From an uncultured Eubacteriales bacterium (GTDB lineage Bacteria > Bacillota > Clostridia > Oscillospirales > CAG-272), in assembly GCA_949286815.1 (NCBI GenBank), contig CASEEB010000160.1:1-9870 (forward strand): 9,870 bases of DNA, read 5' to 3'. The notes beneath the pieces were generated by a model, which did not search any database, had not been told where the DNA came from, and worked only from the letters and a program-made list of their open reading frames with translations. The translations under genes and the position numbers were made by a program. Shown here piece after piece: positions 1 through 6,546 of this stretch. Within the stretch, counting starts at the first letter, position 1. The number at the start of each line of letters is the position of its first letter.

Positions 1-51
1 AAATGAGCAAAAAGCCGCGCAGAAAGACACAGCCTTAACCACACGGCAATA

Positions 52-132
52 TTATAAATTAAACACTGCAAAAAAACAACCGGGTGCCGACAAAGCCCGT
101 CCGCCCTGAAGCTTATCTGTATAAATTTTCAT
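52..132 (-). CDS. Short 26-codon ORF, or the broken 5' end of a longer gene
   Basis: An ATG at 132-130 is preceded on the minus strand by GGGAGG (plus 141-146) at a normal distance, and a near-perfect promoter lies just upstream, so translation almost certainly starts here. The frame reads MKIYTDKLQGGRALSAPGCF, then six more residues, and stops at TAA (52-54). I recognise no family. A run of seven T occurs at codons 19-21. If one T were absent, the frame would continue without a stop to the window edge through a hydrophobic stretch (LIYNIAVWLRLCLSARLF). The choices are therefore a genuine small peptide or leader ORF, or the start of a membrane-protein gene broken by a frameshift or homopolymer error. 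The downstream part lies outside the window, so this cannot be decided here. Confidence 0.35.
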   Translation of the reverse strand: MKIYTDKLQGGRALSAPGCFFAVFNL

Positions 133-167
133 GGCGATTTCCTCCCGTTTGTTTATTTAACAACAAT

Positions 168-196
168 ATTATACATTAAATCGCAAACAAAGTCAA
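168..196 (-). promoter_or_regulatory. Sigma-A promoter for the leftward transcript at the left edge
   Basis: On the minus strand, TTGACT (plus 191-196) and TATAAT (plus 168-173) are separated by exactly 17 bp. This is one substitution from the consensus -35 and a perfect -10. The predicted start site is near 161, giving a ~29-nt leader that contains the GGGAGG ribosome binding site for the ATG at 132. Confidence 0.75.
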
Positions 197-303
197 TCGT
201 TTTATTTAATTTATTGAAATTTCTATGTTTATCACAACCCGGAGTGCATACTTGACATATCCTATTATAAAATTTAATGAAGCCTGAGCCTCAGTTCCGC
301 GTG

Positions 304-879
304 TCAGGGTTGAGTTATTTCAAAATATATGGTACATCTGTCACAGCTCAGCCCTTTTATCTCGATAAGATAATTCAGAAAAAGCCTGCCGTCCGTCAAA
401 ACCGTGTTCTTAACCTCTATTGTGTTTATTGACAACTCGAAAGGCATATATGGGGTATTATAAACACTTTTATGGCGTTTGCCGCTCTCAAACGAGAGCA
501 TTGTGTTAATATCACCCTCACGGACGACGCTCACAAGTCCCGGCTCATTTCTGTTGAATATAATTCTGACAATCGTCCCATTGGAATCCTCAGAATCATT
601 TTCATCGTATTCAATCTCAATGTTTCCGTCATTATCTTCCATAATAAACCCTTCTGTTATAACCTCTATTGCCTGACTGTCCTCAAAATTCTCGGTAAGT
701 TTTCCTAAAAACGCCGGGTCTGTATCTCCGACCATTTCTTCTATCGCGTCTTTAAATGTAAAATCACGCTGTCTCTTTCCGTATAAATTTTCCGACTCCA
801 GCAAATTGCCTATCAGATCAGTCAGCCTTTCATCAAACTCCCGCCGTTTGGATATAATTTTAATAATAACCTTTTTCAC
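304..879 (-). CDS. DUF1934 (YwiB-like) beta-barrel protein
   Basis: The 191-residue cytoplasmic protein resembles the DUF1934/YwiB family, small lipocalin-like beta-barrels of unknown role in Firmicutes. The family signature is in the C-terminal two thirds: an IEIEYDEN strand (88-95), a basic-gly VVREGDINTMLSFESGKRHK segment (108-127), YNTPYMPFEL (130-139) and a final strand pair ending in IYFEIT. At about 190 residues it is longer than the ~140-150 usual for the family; the extra length is a helical, acidic segment at about residues 10-65. I chose the GTG start at 879 because AAAGGTG lies 10 nt upstream and the sequence then reads VKKVIIKIIS, the normal family N-terminus. An in-frame ATG at 897 has no ribosome binding site and sits only ~17 nt from the predicted transcription start. 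It is monocistronic in this view. Family assignment is by pattern recall. Confidence 0.82.
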   Translation of the reverse strand: MKKVIIKIISKRREFDERLTDLIGNLLESENLYGKRQRDFTFKDAIEEMVGDTDPAFLGKLTENFEDSQAIEVITEGFIMEDNDGNIEIEYDENDSEDSNGTIVRIIFNRNEPGLVSVVREGDINTMLSFESGKRHKSVYNTPYMPFELSINTIEVKNTVLTDGRLFLNYLIEIKGLSCDRCTIYFEITQP

Positions 880-920
880 GGAACAATCACCTTTCATTCT
901 ATATTGTCACTCGGAATTTC

Positions 921-949
921 ATTTTATCACGATTTTTATATCTTGTCAA
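921..949 (-). promoter_or_regulatory. Sigma-A promoter for the DUF1934 gene
   Basis: On the minus strand, a perfect TTGACA (plus 944-949) and TAAAAT (plus 921-926) are 17 bp apart. The predicted start is near 914, about 35 nt before the GTG start codon. It faces away from the solute-binding protein promoter at 1049-1077. The ~100 bp between the two are AT-rich and would hold any shared operator. Confidence 0.75.
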
Positions 950-1048
950 TGCAAAAGATTCAATTTGTGAAAAAGTACCAAATTTATTAATCACACACAC
1001 TTCCGAAAAGTCATTTTTTGTGCAAAACAGAGATATTGATATTTGGTA

Positions 1049-1077
1049 TTGAAAAAAAAATGTTTTTATAGTATAAT
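1049..1077 (+). promoter_or_regulatory. Sigma-A promoter for the solute-binding protein gene
   Basis: TTGAAA (1049-1054) and a perfect TATAAT (1072-1077) are 17 bp apart. The predicted start is near 1084, which leaves an unusually long leader of about 140 nt before the ATG at 1225. Immediately upstream is ATTTGGTA (1041-1048), whose inverse TACCAAAT is at 976-983. A T-rich GTGCAAA element is at 1014-1026. Confidence 0.72.
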
Positions 1078-1130
1078 GTTTATACCTATTTTAAAGGGAC
1101 TTTACATAGATCAAACATAAAAAAGCTCAT

Positions 1131-1203
1131 TGATATCGTCTTCCTTGTGATGATATTATGAACTCTTCAGCAAGTCAATTATATAAATACCTTTTATATA
1201 ATT
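1131..1203 (+). promoter_or_regulatory. Structured 5' leader with two hairpins before the solute-binding protein gene
   Basis: Hairpin 1 pairs 1131-1140 with 1149-1158: ten base pairs including two G-U pairs, with loop UUCCUUGU. Hairpin 2 pairs AATTATATAAA (1177-1187) with TTTATATAATT (1193-1203): eleven perfect A-U pairs with a 5-nt loop. It ends 7 nt before the AGGAGG ribosome binding site (1211-1216). The UUCCU in loop 1 could pair with AGGAA (1214-1218) in the ribosome binding site. No known riboswitch consensus is recognisable. A temperature- or translation-modulating role is only a guess. Confidence 0.4.
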
Positions 1204-1224
1204 TTAAAACAGGAGGAAAATCCA

Positions 1225-2688
1225 ATGAAAAAATTAATCGCAATTGTCCTTGCGTTGGTCACGTGCCTCGCCACCGTGTCCTGCGCGACCGGAACAGGTG
1301 AAGAAGGAACGTCGGCTCCCGATAACTCATCCACCAATACCGGGGAATCTGAGGATACCGGAGAGCCGCTCGAGCTTCCGGAATTCAATTTCAACGGCAA
1401 AACGCTCACATTTCTCGTAAGAGGAAGCGATGCGGCTGAGTGGCAGACAGTTGACATCTATGCCGAAAATCTGAAATCGGAGCCCGTCAACGACGCCGTA
1501 TATCAGAGAAACGATCTTATTCAGAACAAGTACAATGTACAAATCGCTCAGATTCCGCTTGAAAGCGGCGAAACCGCGCAACAAAAGGTGTCTACAGAGG
1601 TGAGATCCGGCACAGGTGAATTTCAGGCAGCCGTAACCCAGCTCGGCGAGGCCGCCTCAATAGCTACGCAAAATTTACTTTACGACCTTAATTCCTCGGA
1701 TATTTCACATATTAACCTTGAAAAATCCTGGTGGGACAACAAAGCAGCCGAGGAACTTTCTGTAGACGGTAAACTTTACTACGCTACGGGCGACCTGCTC
1801 ACAAGCGACAACGACGGAACATTTATCATAATGTTTAATAAAACAATCATGGCGGATAAAAATCTCGGCGATATATATGAACTCGTAAACAACAAGCAAT
1901 GGACATTTGCGAAAATGTATGAGTTTGAGCAAAACGCGATAGAATCTGTCGACGGACAACTTCAGTATGACGACGGTATAATCGGATTTGCCGTAACAAG
2001 TAACGTTCCTTACTCTCTTTTCTACGGAGCAGGACTGAGCGTTGTCAAGAAGAACAATCAGGATATTCCCGAATATTCACTCGATATAGAAAGAGCCGCG
2101 GACGCAATTGACGCCGCTATTCAGGTCATGTCAAAAGACGTCTCACTCGACATGGAAGTCGTTGGAAACAAAAACGTTGTGGAAAACGGTCTTAAATGCT
2201 TCGGAGAAGGTCACGCCCTGTTTTACGGCGAATGTCTTCAGTGCGTAACCCGCCTGAGAGGACATAAGCTTGATTTCGGCGTAATTCCCTACCCGATGCT
2301 CAACGAGGCTCAGGGCGAATATTACTCTCACATGAACGGAGTCGGCGGAATGGTTTCAATTTTGAAAAGCGTAACAGGCGACAACCTTGAAATGACCTGC
2401 GCCATGATTGAAGCCATGGCATACTATTCAAAGCAGTACCTTACTCCGGCATACTATGAAAAGAACCTCATTTTAAAGGGGCTTAAGGATGAGGAATCCG
2501 GTCCTATGGTCGACCTTATTCTCCAGACACGTGTATATGACCTTGCATACGTTTACGGATGGAGCGGCGCTACCGGAAGCATCAGAGCAATGATAGCGGA
2601 AGGTAGAAACAACATTGCTTCACAGTCTTCAAGATGGTCAAGATCTTTGAAAAACGAAATAGACAAATTTATGAAAAACGTCGAATAA
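1225..2688 (+). CDS. Extracellular solute-binding lipoprotein (ABC transporter type)
   Basis: The 487-residue protein is probably an extracellular, lipid-anchored substrate-capture protein, likely for a carbohydrate. Residues 1-19 are a lipoprotein signal peptide (MKK, hydrophobic core, then ATVS) with Cys20 as the lipidation site. An acidic Ser/Thr/Gly linker follows at 21-52, and a mature domain begins near LTFLVRGSD. Length and pattern (WWDNKAAEEL around 169-178, YYATGDLL, then MFNKTIM, NNKQWTF and GEGHALFYGE) fit the large family-1-like solute-binding proteins that are abundant in gut Clostridia. AGGAGG 8 nt before the ATG fixes the start. No permease or ATPase gene is next to it: the gene is followed by a terminator and a convergent gene, so it must use components encoded elsewhere or act as a stand-alone binding protein. 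The substrate cannot be read from sequence; the nearby GH2 and esterase genes make an oligosaccharide plausible. Confidence 0.85.
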   Translation: MKKLIAIVLALVTCLATVSCATGTGEEGTSAPDNSSTNTGESEDTGEPLELPEFNFNGKTLTFLVRGSDAAEWQTVDIYAENLKSEPVNDAVYQRNDLIQNKYNVQIAQIPLESGETAQQKVSTEVRSGTGEFQAAVTQLGEAASIATQNLLYDLNSSDISHINLEKSWWDNKAAEELSVDGKLYYATGDLLTSDNDGTFIIMFNKTIMADKNLGDIYELVNNKQWTFAKMYEFEQNAIESVDGQLQYDDGIIGFAVTSNVPYSLFYGAGLSVVKKNNQDIPEYSLDIERAADAIDAAIQVMSKDVSLDMEVVGNKNVVENGLKCFGEGHALFYGECLQCVTRLRGHKLDFGVIPYPMLNEAQGEYYSHMNGVGGMVSILKSVTGDNLEMTCAMIEAMAYYSKQYLTPAYYEKNLILKGLKDEESGPMVDLILQTRVYDLAYVYGWSGATGSIRAMIAEGRNNIASQSSRWSRSLKNEIDKFMKNVE

Positions 2689-2718
2689 ACAAACAATCCG
2701 AACGTTCAATTATAATAA

Positions 2719-2747
2719 GGGCTTGCCGACAATTTTGCGGCAAGCCC
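2719..2747. terminator. Hairpin terminator between convergent genes
   Basis: GGGCTTGCCG (2719-2728) pairs perfectly with CGGCAAGCCC (2738-2747) around a 9-nt loop. It lies 30 nt after the solute-binding gene and 33 nt after the end of the leftward lipoprotein gene. The T-richer tail is on the minus-strand side (CCCTTATTATAATT), so it should stop the leftward transcript best, but the hairpin can serve both. Confidence 0.8.
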
Positions 2748-2779
2748 CTTCTATTGCAGCGCTTATTGGCACTAAAAAC

Positions 2780-4228
2780 TTAATACTGTCCGAAATAACC
2801 GCCGACCTGTTCCTCAGGATTATAATCCTTCAAAGCCCTGTCTTTTTCCGCGATCACATCGGACGGAATTGCCGGGAATTTGTCCGCGGAACCGAATTTG
2901 CATTCACCCGAAAACTTCATTTCGGTTTTTGCGCCGTCAATATTTGTGATTACATTGGCGGCAACCGATATTGAATTTTCATCTACGGCAGTTGCATTTC
3001 CGTTTATGTTAAAATAATACTCGACGCCGTCAAACATCTTCGAGGTAAGCTCTTGGTCAAGAATTTCATTGTACATGTCTACCGTATAAGCTTTCATGTT
3101 TCCTATCACGGTTTTGAGCGATATATTCAGTACCTCGCCGTTTTCCTCGTTCAATTTTTCAGAGTCGTAAACAAAATCAAACTGCGCGGACAAATCGCCT
3201 TTAACTCTTGTGCCCGTATATTCGCCGTCGGATGAGTAATGTTCGGACGAATCAATTGTAATACCGCCCATATTTATGTCCGCGTCCACGCTGATTTTTG
3301 AAAACTCTCCTTTATCGTTATATGACGTGTCTATGCTCAAAGCGCTGTTATACGACTTGTCGGCGCCCTTTTCACGATATTCAAAGGCGAAATCAAGCCC
3401 GGTCACGAGGTTATTTTCGCCGTCAACATCGAAAGTCAAAGACGCGCTCAGTTTTTCGAGTCCGAACAGTTCATCGGCGTCATCACCCTCAGCGCTTACG
3501 GAAATACCCATTCCGGTTATCTTTTCCGATTCGGCGGTAAGGTAAACATTCATATTGAGCGCTTCCATGTATGTCTCAATCATAGCTTTTACGGCATTTT
3601 TCTGAGACTCAACGGCAATTGAAGAGTCTGTCGTTTCCTCGCCGCCAATTCCCTGCAAAACCATCATTACTTCGGTCATCAGGTCAGTCATGTACTCATT
3701 GCTGATTACATATTTGCCGTCCTCGGTAATCGTAATCATTTCTTTTGTAATCTCTGGAAGTGTAATTTCCGGAAGCGTGTCGGAGTCGCCGGATTCGGAC
3801 CCACCGGCAAGCATTCCGAAAACCGGGGAAAGATCGGTCACATCCGAATACAGCTGTCCGTCATATTCGGAAACGCTTACGATCTTGAAATCATCGGTTA
3901 TAAAAGCATAGCCCGCGTCGCTGTTACCCGCCTTTGAGTACACCGTCCCGTCCTTAATGCCAAGATAAAGACTCTCTTTCTCCCCATTAAGCTCTGCGGT
4001 GATCTCACATTCGGCAATTTGCGAAAGCACATCCTCATACCATTTCGCGGCGTCAAAACCGACGCCGTTTTCCGCGCCGGAGCCGTTGCTCTCACCGCTT
4101 AATTCGGAATTCCACATCGAAACGATAGCGTCTCTGTTTTTTTCCGGATTGTCCGTCTTACATGCCGAAAACAAAAGCGTCGTGCAAAGGACAAAGGAAA
4201 TCAAGATAAAAAGACCTGTTTTTTTCAT
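2780..4228 (-). CDS. Lipoprotein of unknown function
   Basis: The 482-residue protein has a clear lipoprotein signal peptide: MKK, a hydrophobic core (residues 4-20), and FSAC with Cys23 as the lipidated residue, so it should sit on the outer face of the membrane. The mature part is acidic and rich in Asp, Glu, Ser and Gly. It reads as many short beta strands with repeated polar turns, and the last ~250 residues (for example LSASLTFDVDG, VAANVITNID and TEMKFSGECKFG) suggest a large beta sheet, perhaps LppX/LolA-like. I cannot name a family. A short internal repeat, TLPEITLPEIT, is at about residues 151-161. I chose the ATG at 4228 because it begins the signal peptide and has AGGAAAGGA upstream; starting at 4300 would add 24 residues that spoil the signal peptide. 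It lies 83 bp after the acyltransferase gene, with its own possible promoter in the gap. Confidence 0.75.
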   Translation of the reverse strand: MKKTGLFILISFVLCTTLLFSACKTDNPEKNRDAIVSMWNSELSGESNGSGAENGVGFDAAKWYEDVLSQIAECEITAELNGEKESLYLGIKDGTVYSKAGNSDAGYAFITDDFKIVSVSEYDGQLYSDVTDLSPVFGMLAGGSESGDSDTLPEITLPEITKEMITITEDGKYVISNEYMTDLMTEVMMVLQGIGGEETTDSSIAVESQKNAVKAMIETYMEALNMNVYLTAESEKITGMGISVSAEGDDADELFGLEKLSASLTFDVDGENNLVTGLDFAFEYREKGADKSYNSALSIDTSYNDKGEFSKISVDADINMGGITIDSSEHYSSDGEYTGTRVKGDLSAQFDFVYDSEKLNEENGEVLNISLKTVIGNMKAYTVDMYNEILDQELTSKMFDGVEYYFNINGNATAVDENSISVAANVITNIDGAKTEMKFSGECKFGSADKFPAIPSDVIAEKDRALKDYNPEEQVGGYFGQY

Positions 4229-4258
4229 AGTGCATAATCCTTTCCTGCATCTGAAAAA

Positions 4259-4288
4259 TTTATATAATGCAAATCCATGGATCCGCAA
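4259..4288 (-). promoter_or_regulatory. Candidate promoter with an operator-like palindrome for the lipoprotein gene
   Basis: On the minus strand, TTGCGG (plus 4283-4288) is followed after 16 bp by TATATA (4261-4266), or after 18 bp by TATAAA (4259-4264). The spacer contains the perfect palindrome ATCCATGGAT (4273-4282), extended as a GC..GC dyad over 4269-4286. The -35 match is only moderate, so readthrough from the acyltransferase gene is an alternative. Confidence 0.35.
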
Positions 4289-4311
4289 AATATTCATCAA
4301 AACCGAAAGCT

Positions 4312-5031
4312 CTAATCAGATATATGTTTTTTTATCTCATCTTCTATTAAATTTCTGACAATGCCGCACAGTTGCGGAGCTTTCAGTCCGCAATAATCTT
4401 CATAATATAGGGGAGACAGAAAAATAACTTTGGTTGTGACATGTTTAAGGGAATTTTCACCGAACGGTTTGTAAGAATCCACTATAGCAACAGGCACTAT
4501 GGGACATTTTGCCTTATACGCGCTTGTAAAACAACCGTATTTGAAATCACCCACATTATTTTTCTGATTTTTGGCATACCCACCCTGAGGAAATACAAGA
4601 TATATCCTGCCGTCTTTTACCTCAGAAGCAATGTTATTCAACACCTTGATCTGCTGTCTTGGATTTTTGCGGTCAATTCTCTGACCCCTCAGTAAAGCTA
4701 CAAACTGATTGGCAATCGGCATTTTTGAGCGTTTTTTATCCATCAGTACAGAGCACGGTCGGGGATGTACCGAAATTATCCCCAGCGCGTCATATTTTCC
4801 CTGATGATTGGAAAACATTATGTACCCGCTCTCTTTCGGTAGATTTTCAAGACCGTAAACCTCTGTCGTAATCCGGGATGTCTTTTTGACCCTGCCTATA
4901 AGGTCCTGCGCCAAAGCATAGCACTCGTCTTCGCTGTATTTCTCCGTATGCTTACCGTAATGAGCCATTTTGGGACAAAAATGAATAATCGAAAATATTC
5001 TCATTATGATAACATAAATAAATCTAAGCAT
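4312..5031 (-). CDS. PlsC-like 1-acylglycerol-3-phosphate acyltransferase
   Basis: The 239-residue protein belongs to the LPLAT/PlsC superfamily, which transfers acyl chains to lysophosphatidic acid at the inner face of the membrane. The motifs appear in order: I is NHQGKYD (catalytic His76 and Asp81), II is GQRIDR (116-121), III is FPQG (147-150) followed by GYAKN, and IV is the IVPVAI stretch (Pro180). The N-terminus (1-20) is hydrophobic with scattered basic residues and could anchor it. Motif III normally reads FPEG; Gln149 replaces the Glu (codon CAG, one base from GAG), which might alter activity or substrate. The start at 5031 has GGAGG only 4 nt upstream, closer than usual, but the next Met (residue 10) would be 31 nt from it. 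It follows DAHP synthase by 84 bp in the same direction with no terminator seen, so cotranscription is likely. The exact acceptor is uncertain. Confidence 0.85.
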   Translation of the reverse strand: MLRFIYVIIMRIFSIIHFCPKMAHYGKHTEKYSEDECYALAQDLIGRVKKTSRITTEVYGLENLPKESGYIMFSNHQGKYDALGIISVHPRPCSVLMDKKRSKMPIANQFVALLRGQRIDRKNPRQQIKVLNNIASEVKDGRIYLVFPQGGYAKNQKNNVGDFKYGCFTSAYKAKCPIVPVAIVDSYKPFGENSLKHVTTKVIFLSPLYYEDYCGLKAPQLCGIVRNLIEDEIKKHISD

Positions 5032-5115
5032 TATACCTCCAATGAAAATCCATACCTAAAGCAGAATTGCGGCAATAACTTTAAAAATACACCGCCGTTT
5101 TTGCGCAAGCAGATT

Positions 5116-6138
5116 TCAGAGACGCTCTGCCATACCGTATATGAATTTTTCAGTGTCAGCCCAACCGATACACGGATCGGTTATAGATTTTCCGTAAATT
5201 CCCTCTCCTATCTTCTGGCTGCCCTCTTCTATATAGCTTTCAACCATAAATCCTTTGAACAATTTCGATATATCACTGTTTAAGGCGCAGCTGTGAAGAA
5301 CTTCGGTAGCTATTCTGTATTGTTCCTTGTACTTTTTCGCGGAATTGGCATGGTTGCAGTCCACTATCAGCGCGGGATTCTTAAGTTCTTTCTTATTATA
5401 TTCCGACCAGAGAAATTCAATGTCCTCATAATGATAGTTCGGCATTGACTCTCCGTGCTTGTTGACATAACCCCTGAGTATGGAGTGCGCCAGCGGATTT
5501 CCGGCAGATTTGACTTCCCAGCCGCGATAAATAAACGTATGCGGATGCTGTGCCGCCATAACGGAATTTAGCATGACGGAGATATCCCCTCCCGTGGGAT
5601 TTTTCATTCCCACAGGTACGTCAACTCCGCTCGAAACAAGTCTGTGCTGCTGATTTTCCACAGATCTCGCGCCTATGGCAACATACGACAAAACATCTTT
5701 GAGATACTGATAGTTTTCAGGGTAAAGCATCTCGTCCGCGGTAAACATTCCGGTCTCCTGTATTACTCTTCTGTGAAGATGTCTTATCGCTATCACTCCG
5801 GCAAGCATATCCGCTCCCTTAGAGGGGTCGGGCTGATGAAGCATACCCTTGTAACCGTCTCCGGTGGTTCTCGGCTTGTTAGTATAAATACGCGGAATTA
5901 TTATTATTTTATCAGACACCTTATCCCGCAGTTTGGCAAGACGTTCCACATAGTCCAACACCGAATCCTCGCGGTCTGCCGAGCAGGGTCCGATTATAAG
6001 TAACTTCTTGTTTGACTTTCCCGTAAACACATCCGCGACTTCGCTGTCGAATACCGCTTTTTTGTCGACCCACTCCTTGCTTAACGGGTATTGTTCTCTT
6101 ATTTCCTGAGGTATAGGTAATTTTCTGATAAATTCCAT
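5116..6138 (-). CDS. aroF: 3-deoxy-7-phosphoheptulonate (DAHP) synthase, class I
   Basis: The 340-residue enzyme condenses phosphoenolpyruvate and erythrose 4-phosphate to DAHP, the first step of the shikimate pathway for aromatic amino acids. It is colinear with the E. coli AroF/AroG/AroH type. Visible landmarks are IIGPCS with metal ligand Cys52, KPRTT (88-92), GARSVENQQHR (157-167), VGMKNPTGG, DCNHANS with metal ligand His253, GFMVES with Glu290, and SITDPCIGW with Asp311. All four metal ligands and the PEP-binding Lys/Arg residues are present, so it should be active. Feedback specificity (Phe, Tyr or Trp) cannot be told; the aroF symbol is generic. Start choice is uncertain. ATG 6138 (MEFIRKLP) has AAAGGA 12 nt upstream; ATG 6150 sits directly against that site; and TTG 6159 has no site. 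No other aromatic-pathway gene is in view. The acyltransferase gene follows by 84 bp. Confidence 0.93.
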   Translation of the reverse strand: MEFIRKLPIPQEIREQYPLSKEWVDKKAVFDSEVADVFTGKSNKKLLIIGPCSADREDSVLDYVERLAKLRDKVSDKIIIIPRIYTNKPRTTGDGYKGMLHQPDPSKGADMLAGVIAIRHLHRRVIQETGMFTADEMLYPENYQYLKDVLSYVAIGARSVENQQHRLVSSGVDVPVGMKNPTGGDISVMLNSVMAAQHPHTFIYRGWEVKSAGNPLAHSILRGYVNKHGESMPNYHYEDIEFLWSEYNKKELKNPALIVDCNHANSAKKYKEQYRIATEVLHSCALNSDISKLFKGFMVESYIEEGSQKIGEGIYGKSITDPCIGWADTEKFIYGMAERL

Positions 6139-6164
6139 TTGTTTTTTCATTCCTTTCAACGTCC

Positions 6165-6197
6165 GAAAACCCGCATATCAGAGTGCCGGATGTTTTC
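6165..6197 (-). promoter_or_regulatory. Hairpin in the DAHP synthase leader
   Basis: On the minus strand, GAAAAC plus CCG (separated by a 2-nt bulge) pairs with CGGGTTTTC around a 13-nt loop, giving nine base pairs. It ends 7 nt before the AAAGGA ribosome binding site at 6151-6156. It is not followed by a T run, so it is not a terminator. It lacks the T-box sequence, and I see no aromatic-rich leader peptide. A role in translation control is possible but unproven. Confidence 0.25.
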
Positions 6198-6221
6198 AGA
6201 CACATACATTTATTAAACCGG

Positions 6222-6490
6222 CGACTGTATCATGTCGCCCAATTGGACAGTTTTGCAAATGCAAAACTGCCGTATACAGCAAATAAAACAATTTTTAATC
6301 GATTACTTTATGCTGTATACAGAAACCCGGACAGTTTTGCACCGCAAAACTGCGGCATACAACCAATAAATATTATTCTTTTGAATTCGTTACGCTATAT
6401 ACAGAAACCCGGACAGTTTTGCACCGCAAAACTGCGGCATACAACCGGTAAATATTATTCTTTTAAATTCTTTACGTTGTATGCAACTTT
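6222..6490 (-). repeat. Three tandem ~82-bp hairpin-rich repeats (candidate structured RNA)
   Basis: Copies begin near 6222 (diverged), at 6312 and at 6394, with a partial arm at 6476-6490. The period is 84 then 82 bp. Copies two and three differ at only about five of 82 positions. Each copy holds a short hairpin CAGTTTTGC/GCAAAACTG with a 3-4-nt loop (6249-6269, 6333-6352 and 6415-6434). Between them are longer hairpins whose 9-bp arms (for example GTATACAGC/GCTGTATAC and GCATACAAC/GTTGTATGC, minus strand) enclose an AT-rich loop. The arms change together between copies. The block lies between the GH2 and DAHP synthase genes, both read leftward. It fills most of a 408-bp stretch in which I see no credible gene. 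It could be a structured RNA segment or a palindromic intergenic repeat family. Confidence 0.8.
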
Positions 6491-6546
6491 ACGATATATA
6501 CAACTATACATTATATCATTGCTTTATGAACTGAATGTTAATATTA

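Noticed and set aside
252..278. TTGACA with a downstream TTTAAT as a rightward promoter
   Set aside because: The spacer is only 15 bp and no gene follows on the plus strand; it would run antisense into the DUF1934 gene.
279..297. Possible terminator after the DUF1934 gene
   Set aside because: The minus-strand hairpin has a 4-bp inner stem, a bulge and only a broken T run (ATTAAATTTT), too weak to call.
3999..4358. A 119-codon rightward frame
   Set aside because: It is antisense to the lipoprotein signal-peptide region and the acyltransferase C-terminus, with no ribosome binding site or family features.
6156..6209. A 17-codon leader peptide ORF ending at the DAHP synthase ribosome binding site
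   Set aside because: It has no ribosome binding site, only one Tyr and one Phe codon, and no alternative hairpins or terminator of an attenuator.
6220..6490. CRISPR array
   Set aside because: There are only three copies with diverged, paired segments between them and no unique spacers or cas genes; the structure is tandem duplication of one unit.
6510..6541. Promoter (TTAACA with TATAAT) reading leftward into the hairpin repeats
   Set aside because: The -10 is perfect, but the spacer is 20 bp and no better -35 exists. It is kept only as a possibility for a separate RNA.
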